Source: an uncultured Bacteroidia bacterium
GTDB lineage: Bacteria; Bacteroidota; Bacteroidia; Bacteroidales; F082
Direction: 5' to 3'
DNA: 44,536 bases
NCBI GenBank assembly: GCA_902767725.1
Contig: CACXIM010000054.1
Coordinates: forward strand, 1 to 44,536
Of this stretch, positions 8,574 to 16,560 are shown in pieces. The translations under genes and the position numbers were made by a program. Numbering within the stretch: position 1 is the stretch's first letter; each line of letters starts with the position of its first letter. Below the pieces are notes generated by a model. The model saw only the letters and a list, made by a program, of their open reading frames with translations, was not told where the DNA came from and ran no database searches.

Positions 8574-8644
8574 TGTAGGGCTGTCATATTATGGCAGCCG
8601 CACTCGGATGATTAGCGCGGCTGCCACGGTGTGACAGCCCTACA
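8574..8644. repeat. Two-part palindromic element between convergent genes, possible terminator
   Basis: A 13-base perfect outer stem (8574-8586 with 8632-8644, TGTAGGGCTGTCA) encloses a second 9-base stem (8593-8601 with 8617-8625) and a 15-base loop. It starts 6 bases after the msrA stop and sits between msrA and a convergent gene, so it may end transcription from both sides, although no long T run follows. The TGTAG...CTACA ends resemble the palindrome at 13038-13067, which suggests a dispersed REP-like family. Confidence 0.7.
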
Positions 8645-8659
8645 AACCTATTTTTGGGT

Positions 8660-11335
8660 TTATTTCACCAGGAATTTTTGTGTGACACCATCAATGGCAA
8701 TGAAATACATGCCTTGAGGCAGGTTGGTCACATCAATTTGCTGGGTTTCTCCTGTGATTTGACCTGTCATCAGGATTTGACCCATGGTGTTGGTGATGTG
8801 GAATTTGGTTTCCCCTGGTAGAGACGTGGCGCGGCGCGTTTTTACAAACAAAATACCATTGGTAGGATTTGGATAAACATTAAATGTCCCTGAGTCGTTC
8901 TCTTCCACACTATCGGTATGCGCTGTAACAAAATCATGGATGCCGTCAGCAGCCATGGCAGGTGCCGATTCGCAATCTCCGCCAACGATAATGTTGATAG
9001 CCGTCACCTGATAATAATAGGTCTCGGCATTTGAATCGTTATCATCGAAGTGCATGTCCGTACCCGTTGCAATGCCAATCAAATCATAGTTTTGGCCATC
9101 CGTGGAACGATAAACATAATAGCCATATGTCGTGCTCGTGGTGCCTGCCCATACCACATTAGTGACCGTGATGTTGTCAATCACCAAAGAATAGTTCGAC
9201 ACATGGGTGAAATGGCGGAAACCAAGGTAAACCTCCTGACCTTCGTAAGCCGAGAGGTCGACAGAATAGGCATGATATGGGTTGCTGGAATCCCACTCGG
9301 CAATGGTGGTGATGTTCAGTCCGTCACTCGAAGCTACGGCCACTCCAAAGTGTTCCGTCGGATATGAGGGATCATAGCCAGCCACATAGAAGTTCATTGA
9401 CGCATTTTCCATCACCTTGACTTTGGGCATGAAAGCATAGTTGTCGGGCTGAAGCGCTCCCAAACCGTTCATATAGGAGAACGAGCTCAAAGAGGCGTTG
9501 GTGTTGGTCGTGTTCACCGAACCATCCGAGTTCATGCCGCCACCATTATAAATGCCAAAGATTTGTCCGTCGCCATCGGCATCGAGGAAAGTCCAGCCTT
9601 GTGGGTCTTCTTCAAAACCAGTGTAAATCTCGCGTTCCCACGAAATCCTCACTTTATCACCCAAATTCTCTGCCTTGAGGTTTTTGGGAGCGACACAATC
9701 CAACTCAGCTTCAGCACATTGCGAAGCAGCAAGAGCATAATAGTCACCTGTCTCGCGACTACCCTCTTGGATGATACGGATGCAATAATTAGAGGTGTAG
9801 CGGTTCACTTCATGCGTGAACGAAGTCTCCCCATGATTGAGCGTGGCAATCAACTCATTATCAGCATAAACCAATGCACCTATGGCAGGACGCGTCACAT
9901 CAGCCTCAACGCCAGTCACTTTGATGTCGTCGACGCAGAGGAAATAAGTCTCTCCCGTCGTGTTGAAGTGGCGGATGGCGACATAAATCTGCTGTCCGGC
10001 GTAGGCCGAAAGGTCGGCGGAATATTCGGTGTAGTTTCCCGTGCTGTTCCACTCTTGAATCATGGTAAAATCAGAAGGATTGGTGTTGCCTGTTGTGGAA
10101 ACAGCCACGCCAAAATGCTCTGGATCGGGGGCAATGCCAGGCATGTCGGCATCGCAAGCCATGAAGGTGATGCGACCATTGGCGGTCGGAGTCAATCGTG
10201 GCGTGACGATGAAATTGTCGGGGTTGAGTTCATCCAATCCAGCCATCCATGACCATGAACGCAGGCCGATGCCTCCATTGTAACCGCCGTATGGATACAC
10301 ACGGAAGTTCTGTCCATCGTTATTGGCATCGATGAGGGTGAGGTCCATCAAGGTGCTGTCGGCAAAGTCGTAATAGAGTTCCTCCACGGGAAACGGCACA
10401 TTCATCTCAGGCAATGTCCAAGAGAGTTGCACTTGGTTACCATCGCTTTCGGCGTGAAGTCCGTTGGGCGAGCCTTGGAAATGGTCGGGCGTGCGATAGG
10501 TCCAAGAGTATTCGTTCTCAATCATTGCGCCATTCTCATAATAAGCGCGAATGGTGGTTGTATGAGTCGAGCCGTCCGCAAAACCGTTGGTATTCAGCAG
10601 GTAACTATTACCAAATTGATGCTCAGCCACTGTCTGGCCATCAAGAACAATGTCGCTACCGATAAAGAAACCGGCGTTATCGTTTCCGACGAAAACATTG
10701 TCAATGCAAATGGCGAACTTGTCAGTGCAGTTGAAATGGCGGATGGCAAGATAAACCTCCTGACCAGCGTATGCGGAAAGGTCAACGGAGTACACGTGCC
10801 AGTTGCCTTGACGGGTTGCATTGTCTTTCGCGGTCAAATTCCATTCCTGAAGCATCGTGAATGCCGAGGGGTTGTCGTTGACCGTCGTCGAAATGGCCAC
10901 GCCGAAATGCTCGGCGGGATACGCCTCGTCCATAGCGCTGGCGTGGAAAAGCATTTCACCGTTTTCAGGAACAATCAAGCGGGGCGAAACCATGAAATTG
11001 TTGGGGGTAAGCGGCGAAGTAGTGGCATTGTCGTAAGAATACGATACTAACATACCATCGAAGCCGCCAAATCCCATGCCGCCAGTTGAAGGCAGTTGCC
11101 AGTTGTGGCCGTCACCATCAGCATCGATAAGGGTCCAGTCGAGAATGCGGCCTTCCTCAAAGTCCTCCTCAAAATCCCAATAATAAGCTCCATCGGGAGA
11201 ATAAACGCCTGGTGCGTGATAAAGCACATAGCCCGAGGCCGATACATAGTTTACAATGCCCTGTTGGGCTTTCGCTCCAAAAGGAGCTACCATCAGTAGT
11301 GCCATTGCGAGGAATGGCAGGATGTGTTTTCGCAT
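8660..11335 (-). CDS. T9SS-secreted protein with three cleaved-adhesin (choice-of-anchor J) domains
   Basis: From the ATG at 11335 the product has 891 residues: signal peptide (MRKHILPFLAMALLMVAPF...KAQ, ~24), then three ~160-residue jelly-roll domains starting near residues 54, 316 and 571. Each has the pattern of Phe-Glu/Asp, W/L-TLIDADGDG, ...NFMVSPRL and HFGVAxS...DLSAYAGQEVYLAIRHF seen in gingipain haemagglutinin and choice-of-anchor J domains. Fibronectin-III-like linkers (APKNLKAENLGDKVRISW) separate them. A type A sorting domain (VYPNPTNG, ~820-891) directs T9SS export. An upstream TTG at 11401 is rejected because it lies ahead of the promoter's -7 box. The likely role is adhesion to protein or glycan ligands. 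Confidence 0.92.
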   Translation of the reverse strand: MRKHILPFLAMALLMVAPFGAKAQQGIVNYVSASGYVLYHAPGVYSPDGAYYWDFEEDFEEGRILDWTLIDADGDGHNWQLPSTGGMGFGGFDGMLVSYSYDNATTSPLTPNNFMVSPRLIVPENGEMLFHASAMDEAYPAEHFGVAISTTVNDNPSAFTMLQEWNLTAKDNATRQGNWHVYSVDLSAYAGQEVYLAIRHFNCTDKFAICIDNVFVGNDNAGFFIGSDIVLDGQTVAEHQFGNSYLLNTNGFADGSTHTTTIRAYYENGAMIENEYSWTYRTPDHFQGSPNGLHAESDGNQVQLSWTLPEMNVPFPVEELYYDFADSTLMDLTLIDANNDGQNFRVYPYGGYNGGIGLRSWSWMAGLDELNPDNFIVTPRLTPTANGRITFMACDADMPGIAPDPEHFGVAVSTTGNTNPSDFTMIQEWNSTGNYTEYSADLSAYAGQQIYVAIRHFNTTGETYFLCVDDIKVTGVEADVTRPAIGALVYADNELIATLNHGETSFTHEVNRYTSNYCIRIIQEGSRETGDYYALAASQCAEAELDCVAPKNLKAENLGDKVRISWEREIYTGFEEDPQGWTFLDADGDGQIFGIYNGGGMNSDGSVNTTNTNASLSSFSYMNGLGALQPDNYAFMPKVKVMENASMNFYVAGYDPSYPTEHFGVAVASSDGLNITTIAEWDSSNPYHAYSVDLSAYEGQEVYLGFRHFTHVSNYSLVIDNITVTNVVWAGTTSTTYGYYVYRSTDGQNYDLIGIATGTDMHFDDNDSNAETYYYQVTAINIIVGGDCESAPAMAADGIHDFVTAHTDSVEENDSGTFNVYPNPTNGILFVKTRRATSLPGETKFHITNTMGQILMTGQITGETQQIDVTNLPQGMYFIAIDGVTQKFLVK

Positions 11336-11370
11336 AAAAATAAGATTAATGTGGGTTTGAAATTGGGCTG

Positions 11371-11402
11371 CAAAGGTAGGATTTTTATCCTGACAATCCA
11401 AA
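11371..11402 (-). promoter_or_regulatory. Promoter of the cleaved-adhesin gene
   Basis: On the minus strand a -33 TTTG (11402-11399) and a -7 TACCTTTG (11378-11371) are exactly 20 bases apart, an excellent match, 35 bases ahead of the ATG at 11335. Confidence 0.72.
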
Positions 11403-11439
11403 ATCTTGATGCAAAACCAAATTAAAACACCCTTTCCTC

Positions 11440-11469
11440 TTTGACAAATAGAAATAATCGCTACCTTTG
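11440..11469 (+). promoter_or_regulatory. Promoter of pckA
   Basis: TTTG (11440-11443) and TACCTTTG (11462-11469) are 18 bases apart, 27 bases ahead of the pckA ATG. It is divergent from the adhesin promoter, with the two -33 boxes only about 38 bases apart. A TTG read as a start at 11467 is part of this -7 box. Confidence 0.7.
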
Positions 11470-11496
11470 CACATCATTTCAACTAAACTAACAATT

Positions 11497-13028
11497 ATGG
11501 CAAAAAACATCGAAGAAATCAGAGCCGCGTTGGCCGAATACGGCATCACCGGCGCAAAAGAAATTTACTATAACCCGAGCTACGAAAAGCTCTTCAAGGA
11601 CGAAATGGATCCCGCCCTGACCGGCTACGACAAAGGCGTGTTGACCGAACTCGACTCCGTCAACGTGATGACCGGCATCTACACCGGACGTTCGCCCAAG
11701 GACAAATACATCGTCATGGATGCCAAGTCGAAGGACACCGTGTGGTGGACCACCGATGGCTACAAGAACGACAACCACCCGATGAGCGAAGAAGTCTGGG
11801 CACAGGTGAAAGACCTCGCCAAGAAACAGCTCAGCGGCAAGAACCTGTATGTGGTCGACGCATTCTGCGGCGCCAACAAGGACACCCGCATGGCCGTCCG
11901 TTTCATCATGGAGGTGGCATGGCAAGCCCATTTCGTGCTCAACATGTTCATCAAGCCCACGCCTGAGGAACTGGCCGACTTCAAGCCCAACTTTACCGTT
12001 TATACCGCCTCTAAAGCCAAGGTCGACAACTACAAGGAACTCGGCCTCAACAGCGACACTTGCGTTGCCTTCAATGTCAGCAGCCGCGAACAAGTGATTC
12101 TCAACACCTGGTATGGTGGCGAGATGAAGAAAGGCATGTTCTCGATGATGAACTACTACCTGCCGCTGCAAGGCATCGCCGCCATGCACTGCTCCGCCAA
12201 CACCGACATGAAGGGCGAAAACAAGGCGTCTTCAACTTCGAAGGCGGCTGCTATGCCAAAGTCATCAACCTCGACAAGGAGAGTGAGCCTGACATCTACA
12301 ACGCCATCAAGCGCAATGCCCTGTTGGAAAACGTCACTGTCGATGCCAATGGCAAGATCGACTTCAAGGACAAGAGCGTGACCGAGAACACCCGTGTCTC
12401 CTACCCCATCGAGCACATTGAGAAAATCGTGAAGAACGTGCGTCCTATCTCGGCTGGTCCTGCTGCCAAAAACGTCATCTTCCTCAGCGCCGACGCCTTT
12501 GGCGTGCTGCCTCCCGTCAGCATCCTGACGCCGGAGCAGTGCAAGTACTACTTCCTGAGTGGTTTCACCGCCAAGTTGGCCGGCACCGAGCGCGGCATCA
12601 CCGAGCCTACACCTACCTTCAGCGCCTGCTTCGGCCAAGCCTTCCTTGAATTGCACCCAACCAAGTATGCCGAGGAACTTGTGAAGCGCATGGAACAAAG
12701 CGGTGCCAAGGCTTACTTGGTGAACACCGGCTGGAACGGTACGGGCAAACGTATCTCCATTAAGGACACGCGCGGCATCATCGACGCCATCCTTGACGGT
12801 AGCATCGAGAAAGCCCCGACCAAGATGATCCCGTATTTCAACTTTGAAGTGCCGACCGCATTGCCGGGCGTCGATCCAAACATCCTTGACCCGCGCGACA
12901 CCTATGCTGACAAGAACGTCTGGGAAGAGAAAGCCAAAGACCTCTCCTCGCGCTTCATCAAGAACTTCGAGAAGTTCACGACGAATGACGCTGGCAAGGC
13001 TCTGGTGGCTGCTGGCCCGAAACTGTAA
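11497..13028 (+). pseudogene. pckA: Phosphoenolpyruvate carboxykinase (ATP), P-loop segment deleted and frame shifted
   Basis: PckA interconverts oxaloacetate plus ATP and PEP plus CO2. The N-terminal part ([17 protein letters not shown]..., [39 protein letters not shown]) is intact in one frame to about 12225; that frame stops at 12381. The C-terminal part resumes in another frame at [16 protein letters not shown] (from 12225) and is intact to 13028, with [18 protein letters not shown] and [17 protein letters not shown]. Family knowledge places the Walker A loop (GLSGTGKTTLSTDP) and the LIGDDEHGW metal/nucleotide motif exactly at the junction; both are absent. About 33-36 residues are lost, with a deletion length of 1 modulo 3. 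As read it cannot bind ATP. A real deletion or an assembly error cannot be told apart here. Confidence 0.9.
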
Positions 13029-13037
13029 ACGCAAAAT

Positions 13038-13067
13038 TGTAGAGACGGTGTGCACACCGTCTCTACA
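13038..13067. repeat. 30-base perfect palindrome
   Basis: The sequence TGTAGAGACGGTGTG followed by its exact reverse complement has no loop bases. It lies 9 bases after the pckA stop. It shares TGTAG...CTACA ends and position just behind a coding region with the element at 8574-8644. Confidence 0.85.
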
Positions 13068-13079
13068 TAGACACACGAT

Positions 13080-13108
13080 GAGCCGTTCCGATTGGGGCGG
13101 CTCGTTTT
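13080..13108 (+). terminator. Likely intrinsic terminator after pckA, within repeat copy 1
   Basis: GAGCCG (13080-13085) pairs with CGGCTC (13098-13103) around a 12-base loop with two further C-G pairs, followed by GTTTT. It forms the head of the 54-base repeat that recurs at 14852-14905. Confidence 0.6.
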
Positions 13109-13133
13109 GTGTTATCCTTGCGCATTGTCAAAA
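13080..13133 (+). repeat. 54-base direct repeat, copy 1
   Basis: Matches 14852-14905 at 51 of 54 positions in the same orientation. The two copies bracket the AT-rich YD-repeat gene. The last part (TTGCGCATTGTCAAA) is shared with further partial copies at 13234 and 13267. Confidence 0.85.
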
Positions 13134-13309
13134 ATGGAATGAAAAAAGCCGACATTGCTGTTGCCGTTTCTTTGGTACACCTTTTTGTGGACCACCAATT
13201 GGTGTACCAAATTGTTGCAAAACGTCATTATCCCTGCGCATTGTCAAAGATTTTGGAGGTCTATGGTTGCGCATTGTCAAAAACGGCATAAAAAAAGCCG
13301 ACATTGCTG
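13118..13309 (+). repeat. Pair of 43-base direct repeats
   Basis: 13118-13160 and 13267-13309 are identical except for changes in a 7-base middle part. Both end in AAAAAAGCCGACATTGCTG. In the second copy the end is part of a minus-strand terminator hairpin. Confidence 0.8.
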
Positions 13310-13315
13310 CCGGCT
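13290..13315 (-). terminator. Intrinsic terminator of the YD-repeat gene (minus strand)
   Basis: On the minus strand AGCCG (13315-13311) pairs with CGGCT (13300-13296), followed by six or more T residues (13295-13290). It lies 78 bases past the stop of the gene at 13393. Confidence 0.6.
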
Positions 13316-13392
13316 AATTTATAATCGTCCATTTTTTTAGTGGACACTAGTGAGGGACATTAATGATCCAACAAATTAGACCATCCAATTTG

Positions 13393-14367
13393 TTAGTTTA
13401 CATTAATGACTGGGTAGTTAGAGTATGCTTTATTCATTATTGAATCTAATTCCCTTGTAGAATTATAATATTCTATTTGCCTTTTTTCTATATAATACTT
13501 TTTCTCTCCATTTGATATTATACGATAGATCCAATTTCCTTTATCATCATATTTATAATCTTCATAGACCGCCGCAATACCCTTTTTTGAGGCTACGCCT
13601 TTATTAACTGTTGAAACATATCTTTCTATAATATCGCCGTGTTCATTATAAACACTTTCATAAATTCTTGGCATACTATCTTTTTGCTCTTGATAAGATA
13701 CTAATTGCCCCTTGTTATTATATTTATAAGTACCTGCATGAGGAATCTCAATTTCAGACTTCCAAGCACGGATTCGATTATACTCTCTTTCGTTATCCAC
13801 CATGGTTAGCTGTCCTTTTGAGTTATATGTTTCAATATACTCCAAAGCCGTATTCCCATCAGCTCCATACAACTTGCATTCGTATGTACCATTTCCAATA
13901 GGGTTTGCCGTTTTTCTATGTTTTAATCTACCAAATTCGTATATATCATATTTTGTAACAATATTGTAAGAATTATATGTAATTTCTCTATAATTAAAAA
14001 AATTATTACCGCTAACAAAGTCTTTAGATGTATAGTTCTCAAGTTCCTCAATTTCCGCGCGTGAATAATGTTCTAACATACCTGCGATAGCATTATTGCC
14101 CTTTTGATTGTATTGCACCCAAAAATATAGATTATTTTCACCATAATTAAAAAAAACAGCACGTCCAAGGCTATCATAATAACATTCTCTCATAAACCTT
14201 TGTTTACCTTCCTTTGGCTCTCCAAAATTTTCAGAATATTCATAATTCGTATAGATTACGCGATACACTTTGCCTTTTAAGTTCTCTTCTTTTAGTGTTG
14301 GTGGAGTCTGGCTAAATGCCATAGCAGAGATAAATAATGCCGCTAAGGTTGTTACTATTTTCTTCAT
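13393..14367 (-). CDS. Exported YD-repeat-like protein, AT-rich
   Basis: A 324-residue protein with a signal peptide (MKKIVTTLAALFISAMAFSQ). It carries several short YD/RHS-like units: YYDSLGRAVFF, YGADGNTALEY, YNSKGQLTMV, YNNKGQLVSY, YNEHGDIIERY and YDDKGNWIYR, spaced 20-50 residues apart, which normally form beta-sheet shells or fibres. No toxin domain, T9SS domain or lipobox is seen. The gene is much richer in A and T than its neighbours and is bracketed by 54-base direct repeats, both signs of acquisition. Function is unknown; a cell-surface or periplasmic structural role is possible. Confidence 0.85.
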   Translation of the reverse strand: MKKIVTTLAALFISAMAFSQTPPTLKEENLKGKVYRVIYTNYEYSENFGEPKEGKQRFMRECYYDSLGRAVFFNYGENNLYFWVQYNQKGNNAIAGMLEHYSRAEIEELENYTSKDFVSGNNFFNYREITYNSYNIVTKYDIYEFGRLKHRKTANPIGNGTYECKLYGADGNTALEYIETYNSKGQLTMVDNEREYNRIRAWKSEIEIPHAGTYKYNNKGQLVSYQEQKDSMPRIYESVYNEHGDIIERYVSTVNKGVASKKGIAAVYEDYKYDDKGNWIYRIISNGEKKYYIEKRQIEYYNSTRELDSIMNKAYSNYPVINVN

Positions 14368-14469
14368 AATACTATTCCCTTAATCCGTGTCGGGCACAAC
14401 TTCTTTCGCCTATAGCTTCCTCGATTCGGCTGGTTTACAGATTCGTGCATAAGAAGGCTAGGAAACTTG

Positions 14470-14650
14470 AATTGCACCTATTTTCAGTAAGCAGGCTCTG
14501 GAAAAACCTTTGAAGTAAAATAGATACGTTTACCTAGCCTGTATGTATCAACAGATTAACTGGTTGAATACAAATTAGGCTGGCAAGCTCGCATCTTGTA
14601 TCCACTTCAAAATTTTCCAGATTTTGCTTACTGGGATACAAGCACAAATT
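14470..14650. repeat. Long imperfect inverted repeat (cruciform or structured RNA)
   Basis: Nested arms pair in order towards a centre near 14556: 14485-14493 with 14625-14633 (9 of 9), 14497-14505 with 14613-14621 (9 of 9), 14509-14516 with 14604-14611 (8 of 8), 14523-14527 with 14598-14602, and 14536-14540 with 14577-14581. Weaker pairing extends outward to ~14470/14650. The helices are separated by short internal loops. It could be a small non-coding RNA, a MITE-like element, or the remnant of a mobile element. Confidence 0.65.
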
Positions 14651-14812
14651 GCCTTCAACCGTTCGGATGTGACTTCGTCGAATGCGAAGCTTTTCTCCCC
14701 GAACAATCAGCGGCAAATATACGAAGAATTTGGAATTGCTATGATTTTTGAAAGATTTTTATCTGATTTTGAAAGATTTCTTTGCGAAGCAAATTCCATG
14801 ACAATTCATCTT

Positions 14813-14836
14813 TACTGCTTCGTACCTCGCAGTGAC
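14813..14836 (-). repeat. Dispersed-repeat motif of the CGTCA-TGCGAGG-ACGAAGCA type
   Basis: On the minus strand 14836-14813 reads CGTCACTGCGAGGTACGAAG and then CAGT. This matches the general form of dispersed palindromic repeats seen in many bacterial genomes, which also give the false peptide RHCEVRSS. It is assigned by memory of the motif, not by search. Confidence 0.5.
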
Positions 14837-14851
14837 GCAAAGCGGCAACAA

Positions 14852-14905
14852 GAGCCGCTCCGATTGGGGCGGCTCGTTTTGCATTATCCTTGCGCATTGT
14901 CAAAA
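14852..14905 (+). repeat. 54-base direct repeat, copy 2 (contains a terminator-like hairpin)
   Basis: 51 of 54 positions match 13080-13133. Its first part forms GAGCCGC (14852-14858) pairing with GCGGCTC (14869-14875) followed by GTTTT, so it could insulate the promoter at 14942. Confidence 0.85.
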
Positions 14906-14941
14906 CCAACATCTTTTCCCTCCACATTGTTATTATTTTTG

Positions 14942-14949
14942 TAATTTTG
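14942..14949 (+). promoter_or_regulatory. -7 promoter element of the small T9SS protein gene
   Basis: TAATTTTG followed by C, 51 bases ahead of the ATG at 15001. No clear -33 word at the usual distance. Confidence 0.5.
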
Positions 14950-15000
14950 CACCTTTAATTAATAAACCCTCATACTAACCCTACTAAAACAACAACTACA

Positions 15001-15624
15001 ATGAAAAAAGTTTTCACTCTTATCGCTGCTATCGTATTGTGTTTCAACCTAAACGCACAAAATCCATTCGACGGTGAGCAAGTCATCGTAACCCCTGAAT
15101 TCCTACATTTCTACTTCCATGGCTGTTCGCCTCATGGAGGTCAGGTGACCATCACAAATTATACCTCCGAGGACTTGGTCGTCAACCGTTGCTATGCCGA
15201 AAACTTTAAAGTGGAATGCCTTTACGAAGGCAGGAACATCGCTGAAACCGGCATGTTTGTTTCCATTGGTGAGACCGTCATCCTCGATACATACGCCGTC
15301 CCTACAGCTAAAGACGTACATGGGACTTTGTGCATCGACACCGATTTTGGCCTGTTCACCATTGACATTTATTATGAGACCACTTATGATGTTGATGAAA
15401 TCATCCCGACATTCAGCCTTAGCCCCAATCCAGCCAATGGATTTGTCACCATAAAGGGTGAAAATCTGGGTTCAGTAAGTATCTTCAACATGCTTGGACA
15501 AAAGATTGAAAATCATTTCGTTGAAGGCAAGGAACTCGTCATTTCCACCGCCCATTATCCGAATGGCATTTATTTTGCTAAAACCGCCCAAGGCAAAACC
15601 CAACGCTTTGTCATCGCACATTAA
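15001..15624 (+). CDS. Small secreted protein with T9SS type A sorting domain
   Basis: A 207-residue protein: signal peptide (MKKVFTLIAAIVLCFNLNAQ), a beta-sandwich-like region (~25-130; VTITNYTSEDLVVNRC then GETVILDTYAVPTAK, like Ig-fold domains that follow abnormal-spindle/HYDIN-type patterns), and a C-terminal sorting domain (FSLSPNPANGFVTIKG... IYFAKTAQGKTQRFVIAH). It should be exported by T9SS and attached or released at the surface. It is followed after 32 bases by another exported protein gene, so the two may form an operon. Specific function is unknown. Confidence 0.85.
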   Translation: MKKVFTLIAAIVLCFNLNAQNPFDGEQVIVTPEFLHFYFHGCSPHGGQVTITNYTSEDLVVNRCYAENFKVECLYEGRNIAETGMFVSIGETVILDTYAVPTAKDVHGTLCIDTDFGLFTIDIYYETTYDVDEIIPTFSLSPNPANGFVTIKGENLGSVSIFNMLGQKIENHFVEGKELVISTAHYPNGIYFAKTAQGKTQRFVIAH

Positions 15625-15656
15625 AACAATCAATTGATAAACAAAACTTAGAAAAA

Positions 15657-16448
15657 ATGAAGAAAACCCTTAAAAGATTTGCCCCTGTGGCTCTCATCTT
15701 CGTTGCATTGGCAACACTCTCTTTCATGGCTAAAATCAGCATCTCGCTTCGTCTCCGTCCCGAGCAAGGAAAGACTCTGACCATCTCCTCAAAAGCCAAC
15801 ATGATGACGATGATGGAAGTACAAGGCCAATCCATGAGCATGTCGCAATCGATGGAAACCAGACAATTATTCACCGCAAAGAATGTCACTGATACCCAAA
15901 GCGATATTGAGACACAGGTAGAAGCCATCAAGATGACCATCTCACAAATGGGTATGAAACTTGAGTATGACTCCGAACATCCTGAAAAGACCAGTCCCAT
16001 GATTGCTGGCCAGACAAAGGAATTTGAACAAAGTTTGAAAAAACCCGTCACCGTTACATACGATGCTTTAGGTCACCTTGTTGGCGACACCATCGACCTT
16101 GGCATGAACCAACTTTCCAACATCATTATCGAGCTTCCTGACATGATTCTTTCTGAAGGCAGCAAATGGAATAGCACCAAGACCCAAAACGTCAACGGAA
16201 CGGAATTCAAAGTGAACATGGAATACACCGTCACCAACCTCTCCAGAAAAAGCGTCGACGTGAGTTTCACCGGAAACATTGAATCCACCGAGGTCACTGG
16301 CACCTATAATGGCACGGCAAGCATCAACCCAAATACAGGTTTGACGACAAACAGCACCACGAAGTCCAACATCTCCATGACTCTCAACGAGCAAGGCATG
16401 AGCATACCGGTCACCATCGTGGGAAACACGACTGTTGATGTCAAGTGA
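15657..16448 (+). CDS. Exported protein of unknown function, DUF6263-like
   Basis: A 263-residue protein with an N-terminal hydrophobic segment (~9-24) that could be a signal peptide or anchor. The pattern LRLRPEQGKTLTISSKANM..., a long region rich in Met, Ser and Thr, then SGxKWNSTKTQNVNGTEFKVNMEYTVTN-type strands and a final repeated-strand section resemble Bacteroidota proteins grouped as DUF6263, which I recall rather than tested. No catalytic motif is visible. It lies 32 bases downstream of the small T9SS protein and ends ahead of a strong bidirectional terminator. Confidence 0.75.
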   Translation: MKKTLKRFAPVALIFVALATLSFMAKISISLRLRPEQGKTLTISSKANMMTMMEVQGQSMSMSQSMETRQLFTAKNVTDTQSDIETQVEAIKMTISQMGMKLEYDSEHPEKTSPMIAGQTKEFEQSLKKPVTVTYDALGHLVGDTIDLGMNQLSNIIIELPDMILSEGSKWNSTKTQNVNGTEFKVNMEYTVTNLSRKSVDVSFTGNIESTEVTGTYNGTASINPNTGLTTNSTTKSNISMTLNEQGMSIPVTIVGNTTVDVK

Positions 16449-16504
16449 TTGTCTCACGCAAAACTCGCAGAAATCTTTGATACGACGAAGTCAATTATAG
16501 GAAT

Positions 16505-16538
16505 TAAAAAAACCAGCGGAAATCTCCGCTGGTTTTTT
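16505..16538. terminator. Bidirectional intrinsic terminator
   Basis: AACCAGCGGA (16511-16520) pairs perfectly with TCCGCTGGTT (16525-16534) around a 4-base loop, with an A run on the left and a T run on the right. It separates the convergent 15657-16448 gene and dnaN and can serve both. Confidence 0.9.
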
Positions 16539-16560
16539 CATAATAGCCTTTACCTATCGC

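Larger units (their letters stand above)
13029..13392. other. Gene-free spacer built from repeats and hairpins
   Basis: No convincing coding sequence is seen in this 364-base gap. It holds a 30-base palindrome, a terminator-like hairpin, 43-base direct repeats (13118-13160 and 13267-13309, differing only in a 7-base middle), a further copy of the TGCGCATTGTCAAA word (13234-13247), an 11-base inverted repeat (13171-13181 with 13201-13211), and a minus-strand terminator. Short open frames here are by-products of the repeats. Confidence 0.7.
14368..15000. other. Long non-coding spacer with large inverted repeat and repeat remnants
   Basis: This 633-base gap shows no supported gene. It holds a ~190-base imperfect inverted repeat, near-repeated GATTTTTGAAAGATTT words (14741-14782), a dispersed-repeat motif with GCTTCGTACCTCGCAGTGACG, the second 54-base direct repeat, and the promoter of the next gene. 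Open frames crossing it read as the well-known spurious RHCEVRSS-type peptides of such repeats. Confidence 0.65.

Noticed and set aside
13109-13340. Overlapping short open frames behind pckA
   Set aside because: Their peptides repeat LRIVKNG/ALSK-type words because the underlying DNA repeats in several frames; no gene is supported.
13393-14367. RHS toxin or polymorphic toxin
   Set aside because: YD-like units are present, but the product is only 324 residues, with no RHS core motif, no protease site and no toxin tip or immunity gene.
14624-14944. 106-codon plus frame and 62-codon minus frame
   Set aside because: They cover intergenic repeats, and the minus one contains RHCEVRSS, a familiar false peptide of dispersed palindromic repeats.
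13029-15000. CRISPR array or complete insertion sequence in the repeat-rich zone
   Set aside because: The repeats are too few, irregularly spaced and of different types for CRISPR, and no transposase frame exists.
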